Made by a program: the position numbers and the translations under genes. Under the pieces are notes generated by a model. It saw only the letters and a program-made list of their open reading frames with translations, searched no databases and was not told the origin of the DNA. A stretch of DNA of 64,000 bases. Source: Marinifaba aquimaris (GTDB lineage: Bacteria > Pseudomonadota > Gammaproteobacteria > Enterobacterales > Alteromonadaceae). Of this stretch, positions 57,574-64,000 are shown one piece after another (positions within the stretch are counted from its first letter, which is position 1; every line of letters begins with the position of its first letter). Location of the stretch: contig NZ_JABULX010000014.1 in the NCBI RefSeq assembly GCF_013328345.1, forward strand, positions 1 through 64,000, written 5' to 3'.

Positions 57574-58521
57574 TCAGTTTAGTGCGTTTAGTTCAATTTT
57601 TGTTAACTGATCGATTTGTTCGACAAGTTGTAAAACACTGTCAGATACTTGGCTGTAGAACGTCAAATCCATGTTTTGCCAAGTATCTTGCACAGTATGA
57701 TAATAGGCATGAGTGGCTACGCCTAAGTAGAGATAAGGGATACCTTGTTGATAAAAGGCATAATGGTCACTTGCTTTTAACCAATCTATATTGCGCTTGT
57801 CTTTTCTTGGCCGAGCTTCAGAAAATACAATTCTAGCGGGTGCTGTGTTCATCGCAGTTGCGAGCTTTTTTCTTATAACTCGATGACTGGGTTTGCTGCG
57901 CTTTAAGCCGTGTAGATAGAGTTCAGATCGGGTTTTATTTTGCCCTATCATATCCAAATTTATATTCAATCGTATCTGGGCTTTTGGTATTAAATTAGCA
58001 CGCAAAAAAGCTTTAGCTCCCCAAAGTTGTGTTTCTTCCCCATCCGTTGCAACAAATATGTATGAATAGTTTGGCGTATTTTGGTTGAGATGAGCTGCAA
58101 GTCTTAACATGGCAGCTACGCCAGATGCATTGTCGTCGGCACCGTAAAATAACTTACCGTGTTTGTGCCCTAAATGATCGTAATGTGCGGTCACTACAAT
58201 ATATTGGTCTGGGTGACTTTTCCCTTCAACCCAAGCAATGACATTTTCCCCTTCGATATCCGTCCAAGCCAGTGAATCGGTAAAGTGGTGGATATAAGCC
58301 TGATTAAAACTGGCCAATCCTATTTCTTCGTACCGCAAGGCGATGTATTGGGCGGCGCGTTTTGCTCCTAAAGTATGCATTTTTCGCCCTTGCATATGTT
58401 CACTAGACAACACTTTTAGATCATCTATCAGGCTATCATGCACTGATGCCATCAATGAAAATGGTGCTAATAGTATCAAGCTAACAAATAGGGAAATGTT
58501 CTTAAACAAGGTCAAATCCAT
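57574..58521 (-). CDS. M28-family zinc peptidase, secreted
   Basis: The protein has 315 residues and a signal peptide (to about LMA). The M28 aminopeptidase zinc site is complete: HYDHLG, GADDNASG, DGEETQLWG, NLDMIG and THAYYHTVQDT, which supply the five metal ligands and the general-base Glu. It should act on peptides in the periplasm or outside. Glutaminyl cyclase-like activity is also known in this fold. ATG 58521 is preferred over TTG 58527. The binding site is unclear. Confidence 0.93.
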   Translation of the reverse strand: MDLTLFKNISLFVSLILLAPFSLMASVHDSLIDDLKVLSSEHMQGRKMHTLGAKRAAQYIALRYEEIGLASFNQAYIHHFTDSLAWTDIEGENVIAWVEGKSHPDQYIVVTAHYDHLGHKHGKLFYGADDNASGVAAMLRLAAHLNQNTPNYSYIFVATDGEETQLWGAKAFLRANLIPKAQIRLNINLDMIGQNKTRSELYLHGLKRSKPSHRVIRKKLATAMNTAPARIVFSEARPRKDKRNIDWLKASDHYAFYQQGIPYLYLGVATHAYYHTVQDTWQNMDLTFYSQVSDSVLQLVEQIDQLTKIELNALN

Positions 58522-58624
58522 AAACAAGCGTAGTGGTTATGGTTAGATTAAGCGCAATCGTTTGTTAATGACAGTCGAACTTAATTAACTTTAGGGTGGG
58601 TTGTTGGAGCAGAGCAGAAAACTA

Positions 58625-58653
58625 AAGAGTAGTCTTTTGCAAAGACTACTCTT
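58625..58653 (-). terminator. Terminator after yqiK
   Basis: A 12- to 13-bp stem (58625-58637 with 58641-58653) with a three-base loop lies 10 bases past the yqiK stop and is followed on the minus strand by a T-rich stretch. Confidence 0.85.
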
Positions 58654-58662
58654 GGATGTTAT

Positions 58663-60462
58663 TTAGTTCGCAGGCGCAGTATTTGTCTCACCATTTAGTT
58701 TACTTTCGCCATTTAGCTTAGTTTCCCCATTTAATGGTGCCTGTGGTGCACTTATGTTTGGTTGAGTAACCGTTAACACATCTTGCACTATATTATTTTG
58801 GCCATTGAGCAAGTCCTCTAAACTACCCGTATCCTTGTCAACAATACCGAGCTCCCTGACCATCGCATCGACCAGTGGTGCATTTGCTCGATACTTTAGG
58901 GCTGCGCCGGTAATTTGCTCAGATAAGCCAGCTGTTGTTGTCGCGTTATCACCAGCTGGAGCAGCGCCATTGGCACCATAACCTTGTAAAATCTTAATTC
59001 CATCAATGTTTTCAAGTGGTTTAACTGCATTGGCAACAATTTCAGGCAGAACTTTTAAGATGGCCATCGATTTTTGCAATTCAATTTGCTCATCGCGCAG
59101 ACTGTTTTCTGCTTCATAAAGTACTCGCTTACCTTCAGCTTCAACCGCATGAATCTTCTCATCGGCTTCTGCTTTTAATACTTTGGCATCTGCGTCGGCT
59201 TTCGCTTCAGTTAATATCGCGGCAGCTTTATCTTCTGCTGCTTGTTTATCAGCAGCTGCTTGAACAGTAATACTCACAGCTTCTCGCTCCGCTTCTTTTT
59301 TCGCATCGATAACTTCAATCTCTTTACGACGATTGGCTTCGGCTATATAACGCGCTGTAGTGACGGCTTCTTCTTTTTCTACTTTTGCTTTCTCTGCTTC
59401 AGCTGCTTTTGCTCGAGCTGCTGACTCTTCTTCAGATTTTTGTGCGATGATAATTTGCTTATCTTGTTCGGCAACTTCTAAGTCTTTCTGTTGCTGTATT
59501 TTCGCCTGCTCAAGTAATTTACGCTTCTCAATTTCTTGAGATTCGATGACTTTTGCTTTTTCTAGTTCCGCTGTTTCAATCGCTCGTTGCTTAGCAATTT
59601 CTGCTTCACGTTCTTCTTGCTCACGCGCTTCACGTTGTTTCACAATTGCGGCTTGTTGTTCAGCACGCTTAAACTCTAAAGCCTGTTCTTGAGTTAATTG
59701 TGCTTGTACTTGTTCTTGCTGAATCTCTAAAGATTGCTTTTCAGCTTCTAAGTTACGTTGCTCAATTTGAATACGGTTTTCTTGCTCAATGTCGTTTGTT
59801 TCTTTGCGCTTTTGTTCGATGATGTTTGCCAATCGTGCACGACCTTCAGCATCAAATGCGTTGTTTTCATTGAAAAACTGTAGATCCGTTTGGTCAAAAC
59901 CTGTCAAAGATACAGATTCGAGCTCTAAACCGTTCTTCTCTAAATCATTCATTACATTTTGCTGTACTTTTTGTACAAATTCAGAGCGTTGCTCATGCAT
60001 TTCTGTCATTGTCATTTCTGCAGCAACTGCACGTAAAACGTCGACAAACTTAGATTCCATTAGCTTTTTGAGCTCATCCACGCGCATCGTACGTGTACCT
60101 AAGGTTTGTGCCGCCATTGATATACCTTCAGCATGAGGTGCAACACGAAGATAGAAATCCGCTTTAACATCAACACGCATGCGATCTTTGGTGATTAATG
60201 CATCTTTTTGCGTCTTCTCTACTTCAATTCTCAGCGTATTCATATTGACGGGTATAGTTTCGTGCACGACGGGTAAGACAATTGCGCCACCGTCTTTTAC
60301 TACTTTTTCACCACCCATACCGGTTCGAACAAAAGCCACTTCTTTTGTCGCACGCGTATAGAGTTTTGCAATGATTAGACCCACAGTAATTAAGGCAACT
60401 AAGACTGCAGCTGATGTGAAGATAATAAATTGCATATTATCGACTTGAGGCAAGCTATCCAT
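58663..60462 (-). CDS. yqiK: Flotillin-like SPFH-domain protein (YqiK)
   Basis: The protein has 599 residues. One membrane segment (about 12-33) is followed by the SPFH/band-7 domain (about 35-200; AFVRTGMGGEKVVKDGG) and a very long Glu/Lys/Ala-rich coiled coil (about 205-470), then a helical region with ILKVLPEIVANAVKPLENIDGIKIL. The C-terminus has a low-complexity tail with three copies of KLNGE-type units. Flotillins form membrane scaffolds; the bacterial role is not fully defined. AGGAGA precedes the start, 15 bases after the yqiJ stop, so the two form an operon as in E. coli. Confidence 0.92.
   Translation of the reverse strand: MDSLPQVDNMQFIIFTSAAVLVALITVGLIIAKLYTRATKEVAFVRTGMGGEKVVKDGGAIVLPVVHETIPVNMNTLRIEVEKTQKDALITKDRMRVDVKADFYLRVAPHAEGISMAAQTLGTRTMRVDELKKLMESKFVDVLRAVAAEMTMTEMHEQRSEFVQKVQQNVMNDLEKNGLELESVSLTGFDQTDLQFFNENNAFDAEGRARLANIIEQKRKETNDIEQENRIQIEQRNLEAEKQSLEIQQEQVQAQLTQEQALEFKRAEQQAAIVKQREAREQEEREAEIAKQRAIETAELEKAKVIESQEIEKRKLLEQAKIQQQKDLEVAEQDKQIIIAQKSEEESAARAKAAEAEKAKVEKEEAVTTARYIAEANRRKEIEVIDAKKEAEREAVSITVQAAADKQAAEDKAAAILTEAKADADAKVLKAEADEKIHAVEAEGKRVLYEAENSLRDEQIELQKSMAILKVLPEIVANAVKPLENIDGIKILQGYGANGAAPAGDNATTTAGLSEQITGAALKYRANAPLVDAMVRELGIVDKDTGSLEDLLNGQNNIVQDVLTVTQPNISAPQAPLNGETKLNGESKLNGETNTAPAN
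58686..58737 (-). repeat. Short tandem repeat in the yqiK 3' end
   Basis: Three imperfect 18-base units encode LNGETK/LNGESK/LNGETN at the extreme C-terminus, outside the conserved flotillin part. Confidence 0.75.
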
Positions 60463-60477
60463 TTTATTCTCCTATTT

Positions 60478-61089
60478 TTATTTAAATGGCACTGCGATCC
60501 AGCAGTGTTGTTGTTTTTCAATTAGAACCACTTGGTGGCCTTGTTCGAAACTGTGCTCATTGTGATCAGGTTCAACCATAACGTAGTGCTTTTGGTTGAA
60601 ATCGTCTTTCAATACGGCTTCAGCCGCATTGCCTTTAGTTGCTTTACCAACGGTGATGGTCGCCAATTTACCTTTAAAATCATTTACTGACGCTGCTGTG
60701 GTCTCATTTTTAGGGATCCACTTTGCAATTTTTTGACCTAGGATTTTGGTGATTAATGTCGCTAAAGCTAATGCGATAGGAACTGAGAGATTTAATGACA
60801 GCGGGTGCCACTGGTTGATACTAAAACCAATAAGTGAAAAGCTGGTTAAGAACAAAATTAACCAAACTAAAAAAGGCAGTCTGTCTAAACAAAGCCAACC
60901 TAAGAAAGCCGTTATGCCTCCAGTACTGACTTCTGCGTCGGCATCAATATCGATATCAAGTAAATTATCGAGGAAGCTCATTAAGCTCAAACCAATGAGT
61001 ACCCCCAAGCCTTCCATAAAAGAAAGCGCTAATACGATAGCTAAGGCAGTTGAGTAGGGCAGGTTGAGATCGGCAAGTAAAAACTCCAT
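60478..61089 (-). CDS. yqiJ: YqiJ-like inner-membrane protein with OB-fold domain
   Basis: The protein has 203 residues. Two to four membrane segments (about 14-40 and 70-125) are followed by a C-terminal OB-fold-like domain (about 130-203; DFKGKLATITVG, HYVMVEPD, QVVLIEKQ), the NfeD-like layout common to flotillin partners. It probably anchors or assembles YqiK in the membrane (inference from pairing with flotillin). It is the first gene of the operon, with GGATGGAA before the ATG. Confidence 0.88.
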   Translation of the reverse strand: MEFLLADLNLPYSTALAIVLALSFMEGLGVLIGLSLMSFLDNLLDIDIDADAEVSTGGITAFLGWLCLDRLPFLVWLILFLTSFSLIGFSINQWHPLSLNLSVPIALALATLITKILGQKIAKWIPKNETTAASVNDFKGKLATITVGKATKGNAAEAVLKDDFNQKHYVMVEPDHNEHSFEQGHQVVLIEKQQHCWIAVPFK

Positions 61090-61221
61090 CTTGTGTATTC
61101 CATCCGTTGAAAAATTGCCAATAACTTACACTAAATTAGCAAATACAGTAAGGGTTTATAAAAGTTTAATATGGAGTGACGTGAAAAAACGCTTAGCTTA
61201 GATGCTAAGCGCTTAAAGTGG

Positions 61222-61689
61222 TTAGTTAATTTTAACTAATTGTGTTTTTTGTTCATCCGTTAATGAACTGAACAATGCAACGTTTAATCCTTCTTCTTGT
61301 TCAAGGGTTGTTTGCATTGATTTTGGTAGTGAGTACATCGCACCTGATGCTGGATCAACAATTAGTAAACCAATTACACCACCAAAAATAATATTTCCCC
61401 AATACCAGCCATCAATACGGCTTTCAAGGGTAGCTGTTGCTGTTTTATAGCCAGTCTTAGTGAATCGAACAGTGTAAGTTTCACCATTAAAATAACCAGC
61501 ACCAGCTGCTAAATTGACTGTTTCAGGTGTTACACCTTTGTGGATCGTTAAACCCGCTTCGTTGATAACTTCAAAGTTTACAACGTCAGGCGTTGCACTG
61601 AAATTTACGTTATAAGAACTGTCTGACACGATTGAAGCACAACCAGAAATTAAGCCTGCTATCAGTAAGGCTGCTATCGTCTTTTTCAA
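61222..61689 (-). CDS. Putative lipoprotein with PEGA-like domain
   Basis: The product has 155 residues. The signal peptide ends in LISGC, so Cys17 is a lipid anchor. The middle (about 35-95) reads like a PEGA-type beta domain (GLTIHKGVTPETVNL, YTVRFTKTGYKTATATLES). Then GWYWGNIIFGGVIGLLIVDPASGAMYSLP is a Gly-rich hydrophobic stretch that may insert in a membrane. The function is not recognised. The start codon is TTG (61687-61689) with GGAG 8 bases upstream. It is a single gene, with gaps of 132 and 294 bases on its two sides. Confidence 0.78.
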   Translation of the reverse strand: MKKTIAALLIAGLISGCASIVSDSSYNVNFSATPDVVNFEVINEAGLTIHKGVTPETVNLAAGAGYFNGETYTVRFTKTGYKTATATLESRIDGWYWGNIIFGGVIGLLIVDPASGAMYSLPKSMQTTLEQEEGLNVALFSSLTDEQKTQLVKIN

Positions 61690-61941
61690 TGTGTTTACTC
61701 CTAATTTTAATTTTTATTATTTAGTTTTCATTTGATTTTGAGTATTAGCGTAGAAATCGAAACACCGACCACACTATTTGATAACTCACTGTAATTGCCC
61801 ATCATTCCATTAAAGTTTGAAGTGAAAGATTGAAACAATTAAAAACAATGAGAGATCTTTAACGTGTTTTTTACACGAGACTCAAATCGCGCGGCAGAAT
61901 ATAGAAAAAGAAATTTTAATACAAATAATATTCGGGGGTTG

Positions 61942-61963
61942 CGGAGGTATTGAACAACCTCCG
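61942..61963 (-). terminator. Hairpin downstream of ydbL
   Basis: A perfect 7-bp stem (61942-61948 with 61957-61963) with an 8-base loop lies about 20 bases past the ydbL stop. There is no T run after it on the minus strand, so it is a weak terminator candidate. The rest of the 294-base gap shows nothing I can name. Confidence 0.4.
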
Positions 61964-61983
61964 TAGGTTAAGTGGGCAAATTG

Positions 61984-62307
61984 TTACTTTTTCTGCCACT
62001 TACCGTTAACTTGGATAAAGTTGCCGGCACTGGTTTTACTTTGTGCTTTTTTCCCTGCCATTTGCTCTATTTGCTGCAGAGTTAACTGATTTTTTTTGGC
62101 TAGCTGTTGGTAAGTTGCTTTGCGCTTGGCGTTAATTTCTTTGATCAGCTGAGCGGCTTTACTGTCTTCTTTAACCAAAGCCAAATAGCCATTGGCCGTT
62201 TCACCTACTAAGCCTGCAGATTTAGCTGTGGCAATATCTAAAGCTAAGGCTGAAAACGATAAACATAATGCGCTGAAAAGAGTGAGTAATTTAGCTGTTT
62301 TTTTCAT
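61984..62307 (-). CDS. ydbL: YdbL-family (DUF1318) protein
   Basis: The protein has 107 residues: a signal peptide (about 1-22, to ALA), then a short helical domain with AKSAGLVGETANGYLALV (about 29-46), and a C-terminal end FIQVNGKWQKK. This is the DUF1318/YdbL family, periplasmic. In E. coli YdbL works with YdbH and YnbE in moving phospholipid to the outer membrane, acting as a helper of YnbE. GGAAAGG precedes the ATG, 9 bases after ynbE. It is the last gene of ydbH-ynbE-ydbL. Confidence 0.93.
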   Translation of the reverse strand: MKKTAKLLTLFSALCLSFSALALDIATAKSAGLVGETANGYLALVKEDSKAAQLIKEINAKRKATYQQLAKKNQLTLQQIEQMAGKKAQSKTSAGNFIQVNGKWQKK

Positions 62308-62316
62308 AAACCTTTC

Positions 62317-62511
62317 CTAGAATAATTCGCTATCGTCAAATAAGTCATCAAGCTCTTTATCAACTTTGACCTTAATTTCGTGATCAACTTTTACGTTGAG
62401 ATTAATCGTGATTGGCTCTTTTGTTTCTACTTGTACTTTATGCGTACAGCCACTTAGCATAGCTAAGCTAAAAGCAGCAAAAAAAGTTAGCCATGATTTA
62501 GTTAGCATCAT
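62317..62511 (-). CDS. ynbE: YnbE-family lipoprotein
   Basis: The lipoprotein has about 64 residues. The lipobox is LSGC. The mature part has the family core KEPITINLNVKVDHEIKVKVDKELDDLF. In E. coli YnbE sits in the outer membrane and extends the YdbH bridge by beta-strand stacking. ATG 62511 is chosen over TTG 62523 because GAGAG lies upstream at a fitting distance. It overlaps the ydbH end by 14 bases, which couples their translation. Confidence 0.93.
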   Translation of the reverse strand: MMLTKSWLTFFAAFSLAMLSGCTHKVQVETKEPITINLNVKVDHEIKVKVDKELDDLFDDSELF

Positions 62512-64000
62512 TTTTTCTCTCAAATTCTTGTTGTACTTTATCTTTAATCACATCACCCATCCTGAGTGCTTTCATTAAGGTAAACACATTTTCTCGATGA
62601 GTATAGTTAAAATTGACTTCTTGCTGCGCTTTTGCGTTGAAACCCATCAATGCCATGTCTAACGTAAGCCAGCCGTCTTTTGATAGAGAAACATCACTGT
62701 TTAATGTTTCAAAATCCAAGTACTCCAGTAAGGATAAAACTTCGGCTAAAGCAGGTTGTTTTTGTTTTACTGCTTCAAATGCGGCATTGTTTTCAATACG
62801 AAGTTGGCCCGCGGAGCTATTAACCAATTTGCCAGATTTTATCTCTATATTGTCGGGCGATAAAAATACAGGTAATTGACCGCTTAATTTGCCTTGTACA
62901 CTGATCCCAGATTGTTTCTCTAGTGCCAAAATTTTGCCTGATTCCACATCGGTAATGGTTAAATTAAGTTGTTGAGGTTGATCATTGAGCGCAATAGGTG
63001 AGCTTTGAAACTGGCCATCAAATACCACTCCCGATAAATGGCGCAACTCGATTTCTTTGGCTTGATTAGATATTAATTGGCCTTTGAGTTGATAGAGCTC
63101 AAGCCCTGTAAATACATGCGCTATGCTAAATTCTGATGGGGCGACCAACCATTGCTCTTGTCGATAAGAGAAGGTTAGCGGCATGCTTAACTGACGAATA
63201 TGATGGTCTTTATAATCAAAATTAACATTGTCTAAAAACACTTCTCCTTTGGCTGTTTTTTGCTGCATATCGTAATCTACCTTTGCAAAAGCAAAGCCAG
63301 ATTGTAGGTCAACATCGGGTGCCAACATAGAAACTATAGGGCTAAAACCCAGTACCCCTTGGCTCTCTAGCTCTAATGATATTTGGTTGGTTTGATGGGT
63401 AATGACTGCTGTTAAGCCTGATGGCAAGCTGACATGGTGTTTACCCGTTAAAGCGTCAGCTTGCTCCAAGTTGTGGTTAATTTGCACATGGCGTAATGTT
63501 TTATCCGCTAACACCGCTAGTCTTTTAATTTGACTGCTACCTGTTACTTGGGTGTTTTTATCAGCAGAACCTTTAATTGTTAAGCTGTTGGATAACTGGT
63601 GAATAATGGCATTGGGGTGGGTTGCTTTGGCAAGGCTATTCTGACTAATGAGCTGCCAAGCTCGCAGATGGTACTGGCCTTCAAAACTTGAATTCATTTG
63701 CTCGGCATTAATGCTGTCATGGTCAATTTGCAGGGCACTTGCTTCACCCTTAAATACTAATCCTTTTGATAATTCGTAGTTAAAATCGGCGATTAAGTTA
63801 AGCGATTTTACTTTGATACCTTGAATATCCAACGCTTGTTCAGCCATGTTTTTCAGTGTGAATTTACCAGCAAAGCGAGCTTGTTTATTCGGTTGAAAAT
63901 AGATATCCGTTGTTAATTGCGTCGTTAACGCTTTTATGGGGCTCAAAACAAAATGTGCTGTTGTTTGCACGCTTGGTGCTTGAGAGAGCCAATCTGAAAT
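62498..64000 (-). CDS. ydbH: YdbH-family AsmA-like bridge protein (5' end outside window)
   Basis: The last 500 codons of a long gene are present. The frame is open to the window edge (64000), so the N-terminus is missing. The visible part is repetitive beta-rich sequence of the AsmA/TamB type, with the C-terminal YdbH signature FSYRQEQW...PSEF and a segment with LDMALMGFNAKAQQEVNFNYTHRENVF before the end. E. coli YdbH has 879 residues, is inner-membrane anchored and carries phospholipid across the periplasm together with TamB and YhdP. The adjoining ynbE and ydbL confirm the identity. Confidence 0.93.
   Translation of the reverse strand: MSDWLSQAPSVQTTAHFVLSPIKALTTQLTTDIYFQPNKQARFAGKFTLKNMAEQALDIQGIKVKSLNLIADFNYELSKGLVFKGEASALQIDHDSINAEQMNSSFEGQYHLRAWQLISQNSLAKATHPNAIIHQLSNSLTIKGSADKNTQVTGSSQIKRLAVLADKTLRHVQINHNLEQADALTGKHHVSLPSGLTAVITHQTNQISLELESQGVLGFSPIVSMLAPDVDLQSGFAFAKVDYDMQQKTAKGEVFLDNVNFDYKDHHIRQLSMPLTFSYRQEQWLVAPSEFSIAHVFTGLELYQLKGQLISNQAKEIELRHLSGVVFDGQFQSSPIALNDQPQQLNLTITDVESGKILALEKQSGISVQGKLSGQLPVFLSPDNIEIKSGKLVNSSAGQLRIENNAAFEAVKQKQPALAEVLSLLEYLDFETLNSDVSLSKDGWLTLDMALMGFNAKAQQEVNFNYTHRENVFTLMKALRMGDVIKDKVQQEFERKNDAN

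Overview
The window looks like chromosomal DNA of a marine gammaproteobacterium of the order Alteromonadales, most like the Colwellia/Thalassotalea group. The grounds are the AT-rich composition, the conserved blocks yibN-grxC-secB-gpsA / gpmI-envC-yibQ and ydbH-ynbE-ydbL, and the abundance of cyclic-di-GMP enzymes, TonB and RND genes. This placement is inference from gene content; no database search was possible. I saw no tRNA, CRISPR array, insertion sequence or phage gene, and no gene-free stretch longer than 300 bases.

Layout. 1-310: end of an rRNA operon with two tandem 5S genes. 379-2111: a decayed diguanylate cyclase. 2341-8895: a small orphan protein, two membrane GGDEF/EAL proteins and a secreted leucine-rich-repeat protein. 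8898-12876 (minus): an ECF sigma factor, its membrane anti-sigma factor, an outer-membrane barrel and a triple-repeat lipoprotein, apparently one envelope-response module. 13005-15281: rraA, a PAP2 phosphatase and a glycosyltransferase. 15367-22702: housekeeping block with gpsA, secB, grxC and yibN facing gpmI, envC, a DUF4136 lipoprotein, yibQ and an EVE-domain protein. 22705-29670 (minus): a GGDEF/EAL protein, a CgeB-like glycosyltransferase, L-serine dehydratase and a PhoD-like phosphatase. 29927-35159: RND efflux operon with two lipoprotein adaptors, the first carrying an in-frame stop. 35401-41919: a 2172-residue hybrid histidine kinase. 41992-45527 (minus): a TonB-dependent receptor and a COG0523 GTPase behind a near-ideal Zur palindrome. 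45715-51903: a periplasmic-sensor diguanylate cyclase, ssb, a GAF-PAS-GGDEF-EAL protein, a Nudix hydrolase and tesB. 52023-58521: a MASE1/CHASE hybrid kinase, DUF72, a PEP-CTERM-like secreted protein, an RDD membrane protein and an M28 peptidase. 58663-64000 (minus): yqiJ-yqiK, a lipoprotein and ydbH-ynbE-ydbL, with ydbH running off the end.

Themes. Second-messenger signalling dominates: five intact GGDEF and/or EAL proteins plus one wreck, and two hybrid kinases. Three of the five intact proteins have altered GGDEF motifs beside a complete EAL site, so the region probably leans towards cyclic-di-GMP breakdown. The other theme is the envelope: SecB, EnvC, YdbH/YnbE/YdbL, YqiJK, RND, TonB receptor and the sigma/anti-sigma module. 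Four convergent gene pairs end only 1-2 bases apart.

The best leads are the premature stop in the RND adaptor, the sigma/lipoprotein/barrel module, the Zur-controlled GTPase beside a TonB receptor, and the giant kinase. I did not find a clearly new defence or mobile system.
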